This document shows positions 44,899 to 55,991 of a DNA stretch of 64,000 nucleotides, one piece after another. The DNA lies in contig CAXDII010000424.1 in NCBI GenBank assembly GCA_963989245.1, forward strand, positions 92,501-156,500, read 5' to 3'. The stretch's first letter is position 1. Each line of letters opens with the position of its first letter. The stretch is from Nansenia antarctica (taxonomy: Eukaryota; Chordata; Actinopteri; Argentiniformes; Microstomatidae). The notes beneath the pieces are model-generated. The model was not told the DNA's origin and did no database searches. It saw nothing but the letters and a program-made list of their open reading frames with translations. Position numbers and translations under genes: made by a program.

Positions 44899-45441
44899 GA
44901 AAGTCAGCAGGGTAAGATTAGATTAGATTAAATTTTATTGTTTAACTGTAATTGTAACTTGTTAAATTGTGCACTCAAGGCGTTGATGGTTATTTTCATT
45001 CAGTTAAAAGCACTTTGTGATGTGCCTGGGTCAGCTATGACCAAATTTATATTTTACAAAAGGACATTTTTTTATTGGTATACTACTGTACACTTTTTTA
45101 TGCACTTTGAGATGACTTTTGACGTGCCTGTGTCAGATGTTACCTCATTTAAAAGGAAAACTATAAATAAACTGCTTGTATTTCATTAGGCCTACATTCA
45201 TTTGTGTTGGTTTGAAATGTGTCATTACCTGGTGCCTAGGCTACTGGCCGCTGAAAATGTCTGGCCCAGCAACATTTCTTGGTTTTCAAATCTGGCCCAA
45301 CTGAATTTGTAATTGAATACCCCTGGCCTAGGCCTAGCAATACACTGCAGACAAGCTGAGATGATGGGGGTGCATGAATGGCTTTAAATGGCCACAAGGG
45401 GAACAAAACCAACAAGCTCCTCAGCAGGATAGGGTGAACAC

Positions 45442-46822
45442 CAGGGTTTCCGTTAACCGGTAATTACCGGTCTTTGTCCGATAAAATCTGTTGAAGTCCG
45501 ACATTTTTAAACCTCTTCGGTCATAATGTCCGGTGAAAATAATTCCCTTTAAGCACAATTTGAATACAATTTGCTAAAATTAATTTGTCACATATTCTGA
45601 TTCCTTCTACATTAAAAAAGACGAATATATAGGCTATATGTTTTCTTTTATTATTAATGTGTAGACTAGCCTACGCGATGACAAACAGCGGCAGGGTTGC
45701 CAGATGGGATTGACAATTTACAGCCTAACTAGTCCGCTAAATAACCGCTAAACCCAGTAGCCCATTCGGCGGTAACCCCCCCCCATCTGGCAACCCTGTC
45801 TCTCAACGGCGCGAGTAGTTTAGTCAGTTAATTTAGTTTGATCTAGTCTAAATAAAACCACTGCAGTGACAGCAGTCAAGGTTATTGTTCTGCGTGTTTT
45901 GGATGTGCTAGAGCACAGTGAATGACCACCGAGGGCCGTGAGATGCGGCTAGTAAAGGACGCTAGCGGCCATCTCAACCCCGTTCATTGATTGAGCCTGC
46001 CGTGCCCGTTCCAGCCCTGAGTCGGGTGATTCAGAGTATAACATCCCCACCATTAGATTAGGATTGATTAGATTAGGTTGACAACACCACACTACATTTG
46101 AGTTTAGGGATATCAATGTTATATATTTGTGTATGTTTTATCTTTATGTATTAAATGTTATAATTGTTCCACATTTGAGACCTGTCTTCCCCCCACTCAG
46201 TTATTCAGTCGGTGTCCATCATTTTAGTTCAATTTAGTCTATCTATAGTGTTAGAGTTTAATTTGTGCCACTAAATTGAAATAGTCCACGGGTGTGTATC
46301 CCCCCGATACATCCTCCTCATTCTCATACTCCCGAGTCCGAGTAAGTATGATTTGACAGGCAGCTAGACTTAATGCCTTCCCAATCAGCGAGACTTGGTT
46401 ATAGAAATTACGTTGTTTTATTGATAAAAAGGGTATAACTGGAAAGAGAATATAGAAAACTTACATTACTGTCGTGAAACTATTTAACACACTTCAGTTA
46501 ACGTAAAGTGGAGTCCGTTCATTGATCGATGCAGTCTGTTCAGTTCCCAGTGTGGCGCGCGTTCAGCGCTGGACATATGGCATAGCGCGCATGCGAATCA
46601 TGAAAGCCTATATATTATTATATTTATTAATAGCTCGCATCTAATCGTATCGGATGAGAAATAGACATTAAACGGCATATATAGGCTACACAACAGTAAT
46701 CACCGCGACAAACAGCTATATTATATTTTAATATGATGACTGGAATATCTCATGTTTGTCCGGTAAATTGAAATCTTCCCGGACACGATGACCGGCGCCA
46801 ATTTTTTCTAACGGAAACCCTG
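45442..46822. mobile_element. Non-autonomous hAT-type transposon (1381 bp) with 8-bp target duplication
   Basis: CAGGGTTTCCGTTA at the left and TAACGGAAACCCTG at the right are perfect inverted termini. They are flanked by GTGAACAC at 45,434-45,441 and 46,823-46,830. The subterminal regions share ACCGG/CCGGTAA motifs. The interior has no transposase frame. Confidence 0.93.
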
Positions 46823-46871
46823 GTGAACACACAAGTGGTCCTCTTTTGGGGACATCAAGCCTCTATGGTAA

Positions 46872-47127
46872 ATGGAGTGACTTCTATAGCGCCTTATTCC
46901 AAAGCGCTTTACAACGGCCTCTCATTCACCCATTCACACACACATTCACACACCAATGGCGGCAAGCTGCCATGCAAGGCGCTGGCCCGCTCACTGGGAG
47001 CAATTTAGAGGTTCAGTGTCTTGCCCAAGGACACTTCGACATGTGGCCAGCCGGGGCTCGAACCGCCAATCTGCCGACCTTGCGATCATTAGACGGCGGC
47101 TCTACCTCCTGAGACACAGCCGCCCCG
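46872..47127 (-). mobile_element. V-SINE-type SINE
   Basis: Third minus-strand copy: head GGGGCGGCTGTGTCTCAGGA, central block with CCTTGGGCAAGACACTGAAC, tail GCGCTTTGGAATAAGGCGC. Confidence 0.88.
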
Positions 47128-47186
47128 GGCGGCTACTGTCATGCACCCCCAATGTGTTAGATAATTAACATAGGGTAGTCTAAGGG

Positions 47187-47615
47187 GGTGTTCTCACTAG
47201 AACATTTGCTTCACTTGAAACAGAGTTTAGGATAAAGTTTGCTTTGCACTGCGTCGTTTGGAGCTGTGAGAACGCGCATTCGAAGTCGCTCCCGCAGCAA
47301 AGAACCAACGGATGCTCCGCTTGAAAAGGGTGGTTTCGCTTCGGTTAGAAACGACACATCCATCACTTTGCTTCGCTTCGCTTTTGGTGAGAACGCTGCC
47401 CGAGGCTGAGATAGGAGAGGGATGAACGGGCAATTTTCTATTTTTCTGACCAATCAACTACCACTTCTGTTGCTTCGATTGCGTATGTTACTTTGTTTAC
47501 ATGAAGGGCTGTGAGAACGCAAATCAGAGAAATAATTTATGCAACAATGTTGCGAACTCATCCACTTGCTCCGGGTCCTGATTCGGACTTTCACGTGAGA
47601 ACATGACCTTAATGT
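47187..47615. mobile_element. MITE, copy B
   Basis: Second copy of the MITE at 31,885-32,312, starting GGGTGTTCTCACTAGAAC and ending with CACGTGAGAACATGACC. It has a rearranged middle (extra CTTCGCTTCGCTT). Copies A and B differ enough to be independent insertions. Confidence 0.8.
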
Positions 47616-48539
47616 TTTTGCCATCATTACAGATATTTTATTGCTTTTTCTGCAACATTTGACATGAGGGTTGGGCGCTAATACCATATACCATGGTAAT
47701 TGAAAATAGCAACAGTGTCCATTTAAAAACAGTCATAAAAAAAACTGATGTGTGTACAATATATATCATAAATGCCTTAAGAGTGTTTTCTAGCAATAGT
47801 AATAGCATAATAACAATAGGCTACTTATATGCCAGCTCCAGGTTACTAGGCTTTCCTTCCACTGCTCCATACGCTAGCATAGAAAGCTTTTTTATGTAAC
47901 CATGTTTCCCTAAAACTAAAATATCTGCCCCAAATTAAAATTAAAATATGCCTGCAGAAAGAGTGGGGTGTTAGGTATCATGACATGTTCAGTTTGAAAC
48001 TACCTCTTCTGGTTGTTACAATGAGTGAAGTGGATTTACATCCTGTAACAGAATGATGGTAACAGAATGACTACATGCTTCCCTACAGAAACGCATCATT
48101 GAGGCCTCCTGTCATTGATGTACATGATGATGTAGTGGAAATAAAACAGGGAAACAAAGGTAGGAATATACAATAGCTATCATTAAGGTAATAATGTAAA
48201 GGGAATTGAGGAAAAAACCCACAAAACAAGAGAAAAATACATTTGTTTGTACATTGATTAAAATGTATTACATTCTTTTTGTGGTTTAGGGTTTGCAGTA
48301 TATTTTTCTTCATTACAACAATACAATAGCCTAGTATACTTTTGGCAACACAACAATTAATAATAAACAACAAGTAGGCTCTTCAGGCTACACCTTAACT
48401 GTTCCTCCTGAGACATTACCACCCCCCAGCACCGCTTTTCCCCTATACTGTGGCTCCTAAGACTTCTACTGCCCCCCTTGTACTGTCTCTCCAGTGTTAA
48501 ATAAAATAATAAAATGGTAATAATAATAATAATAATAAT
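47616..48539. other. No recognised gene
   Basis: AT-rich unique-looking sequence. A (TAA)n run lies at 48,519-48,538. No rec8 or agfg1 exon was recognised on the minus strand. Confidence 0.45.
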
Positions 48540-48695
48540 TCACGACGACTGCCAGTGGCCCCTGGCCTGAGCTGGATTACTCTTCCTGCTAGAACTGGTG
48601 AATTGATGATTCACTTCCTTAGTCAAAATTGATTGTAAGTCGGTTTGGAATAAGGCGTCTGCTAAATGCCAAAAATGTAAATGTGAAATGGCCTA
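48540..48695 (+). mobile_element. SINE/LINE 3' tail
   Basis: TAAGTCGGTTTGGAATAAGG and GCGTCTGCTAAATGCC is the widespread fish retroposon tail, ending AAATGTAAATGTG. Confidence 0.75.
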
Positions 48696-49659
48696 TGTCT
48701 CATACAGACACCCAACCTGCTCTGTGCCTCTGCACAATACAGTATGCTCTTTCACCATGAAGATAAAAATCCCTTGATGTCATTTTTGCACAAGTGTGCA
48801 ACATGTATGTCATAATTCTCAACGGAAGTTCTAGGCCTATAGCTCCATAGCTGTGTGATTTGCTGGCTATGAGATGAGGGTGTTGATGCAGTGCTTGGTG
48901 AGCATGGTGTTGCAGTGTTCTGTAACTACTGCTATATGACACCCAGTTTTTTCGGCTGTCCCTGTGGAAGAACCTCTTTGGAACCCTGAGAACCCTTAGG
49001 ACCATGGAGAACCCTTTGAGAAGTTTCTCCCACAGGGACAGTCGAAGAACCCTTCTAGGTTCTGTACGACCTGTACTATAAGTTAATGTAGCCAATTACA
49101 TTTCAGTGAGTCATCCCATTACCATATCATTTGGTCATTCTGTTACCGATTTGTTAACAGAATTATCAGTTTTAATCACTTAAACTACTAATTTCCCACC
49201 TCGAAAAAACTGACAATGGTGAATGTCCTTCATCATAGAATCTTAGAAAAACATATTCGGTTATGATGACAAAAACCCCCACAAGAGCATCATGACATAG
49301 ATTAAAGATAGTTTTCATTCTCAAATGTCATTGAGGACAATTTGTTTCCACTTTCCACTTTCCAGTGTTGAGGGACAAATCCGACGATTATAATCTCAGT
49401 GGAAATAAAACCCCTGTCAAACTTGAATCAATATTCCCTTGCTACACAGTCTCAACTAGCAGTATGCAGGAGCTGTCTGTGTCTAGCCTACTGACAAAAT
49501 GTGTTTTTAATCATTTAAATCAGTGATTTCTTTAGTTGCTTGATAGCTAGTGACAGTGTTCTGACCCACTGCTTGGTCCTGGGCCAGTTGACCAGCTGAG
49601 ATCAAACACATTCAGCCTTCTATTGTCCTGCCTGGGTACAGTGACACTTCTGTCTGCTA
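48696..49659. other. Imperfect inverted repeat and unrecognised sequence
   Basis: CTGTCCCTGTGG...AAGAACC (48,956-48,976) and its inverted partner TTCTCCCACAGGGACAGTCG (49,023-49,042) flank GAACCCT repeats, a short palindromic element. The rest shows nothing recognisable. Confidence 0.5.
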
Positions 49660-50700
49660 GTTAGCATATCAGCCCAATAGAGCTCTCAGGTCTTGTGCTA
49701 GCATATCAGCCCAATAGAGCTCTCAGGTCTTCTGCTAGCATATCAGCCCAATAGAGCTCTCAGGTCTTCTGCTAGCATATCAGCCCAATAGAGCTCTCAG
49801 GTATTTTGCTAGCATATCAGCCCAATAGAGCTCTCAGGTCTTCTGCTAGCATATCAGCCCAATAGAGCTCTCAGGTCTTCTGCTAGCATATCAGCCCAAT
49901 AGAGCTCTCAGGTCTTCTGCTAGCATATCAGCCCCATAGAGCTCTCAGGTCTTCTGCTAGCATATCAGCCCAATAGAGCTCTCAGGTCTTCTGCTAGCAT
50001 ATCAGCCCAATAGAGCTCTCAGGTCTTCTGCTAGCATATCAGCCCAATAGAGCTCTCAGGTCTTCTGCTAGCATATCAGCCCAGTAGAGCTCTCAGGTCT
50101 TCTGCTAGCATATCAGCCCAATAGAGCTCCCAGGTCTTCTGCTAGCATATCAGCCCAGTAGAGTTCTCAGGTCTTCTGCTAGCATATCAGCCCAATAGAG
50201 CTCTCAGGTCTTCTGCTAGCATATCAGCCCCATAGAGCTCTCAGGTCTTCTGCTAGCATATCAGCCCAATAGAGCTCTCGGGTCTTCTGCTAGCATAGCC
50301 CAATAGAGCTCTCAGGTCTTTTGCTAGCATATCAGCCCAATAGAGCTCTCAAGTCTTCTGCTAGCATATCAGCCCAATAGAGCTCTCAGGTCTTCTGCTA
50401 GCATATCAGCCCAATAGAGCTATCAGGTCTTTTGCTAGCATATCAGCCCAATAGAGCTCTCAGGTATTCTGCTAGCATATCAGCCCAATAGAGCTCTCAG
50501 GTCTTCTGCTAGCATATCAGCCCAATAGAGCTCTCAGGTCTTCTGCTAGCATATCAGCCCAATAGAGTTCTCAGGTCTTCTGACGCTGGTTTTCTCTGTG
50601 TACCACATGTACAAAAGAAGAGGTTTGGTTAAGCTGCATTCTCATTTTATGCACCCAGATTGTGTCTCCCTGCCAGTTTACATTAGGGATGCAACCTCAG
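49660..50700 (+). repeat. 37-bp minisatellite (~25 units) fused to an L2-like LINE 3' segment
   Basis: The unit TATCAGCCCAATAGAGCTCT plus 17 bp repeats about 25 times to 50,575 with few substitutions. The last unit continues without a break into the LINE coding segment (GACGCTGGTTTTCTCTGTGT at 50,582) found singly at 23,145-23,340. The array is therefore an expansion of a LINE-derived unit. Confidence 0.93.
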
Positions 50701-51330
50701 CAAATACTCTCAATAATCTGGATGAATCATGGGTCGTATATCAACAAACAAACCAACGTGGGGAACAGTGGTGGAATAACGTTGTAGCTCGATGCACTCG
50801 TCTTGCAATACTGTTGTTGAATTGTGCATTGTCGGTGCTGTGTTAGTTGGTGTGTTATTGTAAGTGTACAGCTAAACTAGCTAGCTACATTGACATTGGG
50901 AATGCAGTTGAAGAAGTGATTCTGCATGCATGCAGGGTCATCATCAAAATGTCAACTATGGCAATGCATTTTAACATGCAAATAGATATGGATATAGATA
51001 GGAACTACATATCAGCAGCAATACTTTTGGAAAATATGATTTGAGCCTAGCTGAACACATCCCATATGCCAACAAAAACAAACTATACAGTATAATAACT
51101 CCTTATTTTGTTGGCAATGAAGAGGTGCAAATAAGCGTATTTTGTAGTTTTTGTCTGAGAAATAGTCCTAATCCTGCAATCTCATTCTGTATATTTTTTT
51201 GGGTGAGTCCAGTATCGTTAATCGTATTGAATCGTGAGTTGAGTGCATTGTTACATCCCTACTAAAAACTAATGTTCATTGATTGATGGTCGTAATGAAA
51301 ACAAATGCGGTCATAGTCAACAGAAATAAA
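50701..51330. other. No recognised gene
   Basis: Unique-looking AT-rich sequence downstream of the last recognisable rec8 exon on the minus strand. The expected C-terminal winged-helix exons of rec8 were not seen. Confidence 0.45.
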
Positions 51331-51347
51331 TAATTTACCCCTCTCAC

Positions 51348-54300
51348 GCCAGAGCCCCTCCTCTCTCTGTCCTTCTCCACCCCCATGTCTACGTCGACCT
51401 CAGAGTCTCCCCCCTTCTCTCCCCCCTCCCTGCTGCTCTTCTTCCTGAGGACAGCACACTGTTGCCATAGTGACAGGAGGTCAGGGTGGAGGTGAGCTGT
51501 GTTAGGGAAGAGGGTAAGGAGGGGTGGGGGTGGGGGCAAAGAGAAGATAAGCAAACTTATCTTATCTTAATCGTAGTCATCTACGTATGTGATAGCTCTC
51601 TCTAAAAACGCCACAAGGGTTGTCTATCTATCCATCTATCCATCCATTCACCCATCCGTCCAATCTTCCCTTCCTGGGTCCATCTATCCATCATGGACTG
51701 AACTGCATGCTTCCTCCCTAGACCACTGATGTCCACCAACTCACAATATATCATCATTATCATCTGCGGTGGCATATATACGCTGGGAAAGAGCCATTAT
51801 GTCTACCTCTGGGTACGCTGAAACGTCGAACCTTGTCATCCAAGTTTCTCTCAGCAGAGGTATGAGATACTCACGGCAGGCGGGGGCGTTGAAGAGCTCT
51901 CCGGGGGCGACCGTGGACCGGGAGGCGGGGTCTATCAGCACCTTGGACTGGGAGAGAGAGACAGCAACACTAGGCAAAGAGGTCAACTACACTTCCTCAA
52001 GCACGGATCACCAATAGGCGGCCCGCAGGCCAGATCCGGCCACTCTATAATGTGCAGCTTTATCACACAGCACAATGCCACAGATGTCACCAGTCTTGAG
52101 GGAGCGTGCAATTGGCATGCTGACTCCAGGAATGTCCACCAGAGCTGTTGCCGGTGAATTGAAAATTAATTTCTCTACCATAAACCATCTCCAAAGTCGT
52201 TTCCAATTCCAATTCTCGGACACACCTTTGGAGACGGCTTATGGTAAAGAAATTAACATTCAATTCACGGGCAACAGCCCTGGTGGACATTCCTGCCAAT
52301 TGCACGCTCCCTCAAAACCTGTGACAGCTGTGGCATTGTGCTATGTGATAAAACGGCACATTTTAGAGTGGCCTTTTATTGTGACCAGCCTACTGAACAG
52401 TACTTCCTTAAAACAAAACAAAAAAATCTATTTAGATACCCAGACAAAGATACTTGACTGATTTGAAGAATCAATTCTTCAATGAATTCCTCTGGTGCCT
52501 GGTAGGAGGGTGGGTGGTCTTACCAGGGGCATGGTCTCAGCAAGAGGGTCCTTGATCTGCAACTGCATTGCCTCCATGGAGATCTGCGTGTGAGGGTCGG
52601 TGAAAACAAGCTGTCGCCTGCGACCCGGTCTCTTAGGAGAGGGGACAACTTCGGGGAGCTAGGTGTCGGAGAGAAGGAGGTGGATGTAGCGGCAGAGTGG
52701 AGGAGGGAGAGAGGGATGTTAGAGGTAGAGAGGAGAGAAAGGATGTAGAGGCAGAGAGAAGGAGAGAGAGGATGTAGAGGCAGAGAGAAGGAAGGAGAGG
52801 ATGTAGAGGCAGAGAGAAGGAAGGAGAGGATGTAGAGGCAGAGAGAAGGAGGGAGGATGTAGAGGCAGAGAGAAGGAGGGCGAGGATGAATGAATGAATG
52901 AATGAATGAATGGTCTTTATTGTCATTGATATAGTACAGGTAACAAACAACGAAATTTGGGAGGGGGGGCTCCCCTGGTGCTAGGAAAAAAAACTAAAAA
53001 CAAGAAGGGAAAAGAGCTGGTTTACATAAATAAAGGCTATGTACACTATCCACTATACTATACTATACAAATAAAACACTGTGCTGTACTCTATGCTATG
53101 CTATACCTATTCTAACATTTCCTATCTCTGAACCTTATGTACCCGAGGGTTGTCATATTGCACATAGTGTTATTGCACATTCATTTAAAGTGTCGCAGTT
53201 TGCAGGTTTGAAATGTTCACAGTTGTGTTTCAGTATTGCACTTGATTTCAATCTAGTAGCTGCCATCAAATTGTCTAGATTGTCCAGGGCCTAGAACCTA
53301 GGTCTTTGCTGTGTTCAGGGCCTGAATGGCCCTGGGGTAGAAGCTGAGCTTCAGTCTGTTTGGATGTAGGATGTAGAGGCAGAGAGTAGGAGGGAGGATG
53401 TAGAGGCAGAGAGAAGGAAGGAGAGGATGTAGAGGCAGAGAGAAGGAGGGAGGATGTAGAGGCAGAGAGAAGGAAGGAGAGGATGTAGAGGCAGAGAGAA
53501 GGAGGGCGAGGAGGAGGGAGAGGCAGAGAGAAGGAGGGGATCAGGAGATATTTCGGTCCCACTTTATTTTGCAGTACAGAAATCACCAGGCAGGCATTTA
53601 CTTATTACGGTAAAAAATATATATAAATCTACAAACAAAGCTGTGTGTATGCATGGTTGATGAATGAGGCATATTGAGACACTACAGCGGGTCTGTGACG
53701 GTAATAGTATAAGCGTGTAACTGGCGGTTATGGGTCTCGACCGTGAAAAGAAATAAACAACCGTCAACCACTTTATCACATGAATTTCCGCCTATCTATC
53801 AAACTGTCTTCACCCCCTCTAGCACACTCTCTCCTTTCTAGCCCTTCCAATCCTCTCCAATCTGACATTTTTTGTTAATTTGTAATAATTGTAATAATAA
53901 TAAAAAATACAATTACTAATAATAAAGTGTTAGTGTTATAAAGTGTTATTTAAGTTATTGGAATGTTTGTGTACGGGTAGAAGACTGGAAATCTGGAAAT
54001 TAATAAACAAGGTTCTTTATTCACGATGTGTCCTATTCTCCCAAAAAGAAAAGTGCTTCCTATTTTCTTTCACTGTGCTCACCGCATAACTCACTGGGAA
54101 CTTCAGAGTGATTATCTGGTACATTATTATTGTGACGGTAAGACTGTGTATTGTGACATCCCTCTCACTGCTACACATAAGCCGGGGGTTCAGCACCTGG
54201 GAAAGCACCCCGGGCCCCTAGGCAGAGTGGTCAACGGGAGGTACTGTCCGTTCGCGCAGCTGTCCCCGGCGACGGCGAACCCCCCGCATAAAGAGGGGAA

Positions 54301-55258
54301 AGGAACCTATGGAGAGGGAGAACTACGTCTACCCCAGACACGACAGATACGGGTGAGAGCCGGCCTCCGGCGTGAACAATTTTATCCAAATATGATAACG
54401 GCTGTATTCATGTGACAGACCGAGAGCACGGAGGAGAGAGGGACGGAATACCCCTGAACCACGGAGTCGGAGCCAGAGCACCGGATGAAACACTATCGAC
54501 CGAACGCTGCGCAGATGTGTCCCTCCGGTGGAGGGACCCTTGGTTATTCACCAAGGAGCCCCCCCTACCTTCAGTTAGGAATAAATATGCCGGTAATGGC
54601 CAATTGGTCTCCTTGTTTCATTCCGCCTCTAGCTCGTGTGTGCAAATCCCCACGGTCTCAGTGAGAGGGTTATCACAGTATATTAGGGGTGGGACAAAGT
54701 ACGCACGCGCATTGTTGAACAGAAGTGACCCAACTACGTTGAAGATGATGAATGGCTGAAATGGCGGAAAGCGGGGAAAAACAAATATGAAATGCACCTC
54801 TACCCTACAAATCGAAAGTCTGGGACCATTATATGTCAAAGCTAGGCTTCCTTTTAACTCCACGAGGGCTACGACTATTACCAAGTCTATTGCTGGGTAG
54901 GACCTTTGCCCGTACAGTGTAGTCGAAAACGAAGGTTTCCCGCCGAATGCCGCTAACACTGGCACCAATACAGTATATGAAATACTGTGTCGAAAATATT
55001 TTACTGAAACGGCTATTCGAGTGTTGTATGTAGTTCTTCCTTTAAACATTTTAAATGCTGCTTTCTGGGCAGTTAAGCCTTTTGGCACTTTATTTTGTAT
55101 GAATGATGGCAGACACACATGGACAAGTTGCAGTCAGTGCGTGTGTATGTTAGAGACACTAAGCTAAGAGTAACCTTAGATAGTCTATTAGGCTAGGCTG
55201 ATGACTGTAACTGAATGTAACTGTCTCCATTTCTCTCACACACACACACACACACACA

Positions 55259-55309
<51 letters not shown>

Positions 55310-55609
55310 ATACACACACCTCTCCACAAGAGCTCTCCGGCGCTCTCTCTGGCGCTCTCTCTGGCGCTCTCTCTGGCGCTCTCTCTGGGGCTCTCTCTGG
55401 CGTTCTCTCCGGCGCTCTCTCTGGCGCTCTCTCCGGTGTTCTCTCTGGCGCTCTCTCTGACTCTTCCTCTCTCTCTGAGGAGTACGGGGCCTCTAGTGGC
55501 ATCTCCACGGGCTGACCACGGGCTGACATCTTCCTTGTCCAGCAGCCACACACTGTCCCCCACCACCACCGTGTCCTTCAGCCTGGACGTGCACATGCAC
55601 GTGCACGTG

Positions 55610-55687
<78 letters not shown>

Positions 55688-55946
55688 GGTGGGTACTATC
55701 TTAATAACCATCTAGCTTCCTCATTTATTGTAATCAGAAAACACACACAACAAAAATTAAGAAAAAAAAGAAGACAGTTCAAGGTGCCTAGCTGGACTTG
55801 AACAGTGACCACAGCCCTTGTGGCAGTAAGATCAGCCTGTGAAAGGGTCCCAGGGGACTTACTGGTCAATAGATGTCATGGCTCCCTCCTGGTCCCTTGT
55901 TCTCTCCCTCTCTCTCCCTTTCCCTCTCCTCAATCTCTGTGTCTGT

Positions 55947-55991
<45 letters not shown>

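Larger units (their letters stand above)
43763..45325 (+). mobile_element. hAT transposon with 8-bp target duplication
   Basis: Termini CAGGCCTATTCAATTA and the inverted TAATTGAATACCCCTG are flanked by perfect 8-bp duplications GCCTAGGC (43,755-43,762 and 45,326-45,333). It encodes the C-terminal half of a hAT transposase on the + strand; the N-terminal BED region is absent. Confidence 0.92.

Noticed and set aside
48700..49095. 131-codon minus-strand ORF as a possible rec8 C-terminal exon
   Set aside because: It lies over an inverted repeat with GAACCCT motifs and has no kleisin winged-helix resemblance.
49660..50590. CRISPR-like array (regular ~37-bp repeats)
   Set aside because: The repeats are directly adjacent with no unique spacers and derive from a LINE in an animal genome; it is a minisatellite.
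55159..55686. 175-codon minus-strand frame with Cys/Val runs
   Set aside because: It spans two GT arrays; only the central part overlaps a rec8 exon, and it is in a frame incompatible with the downstream exon.
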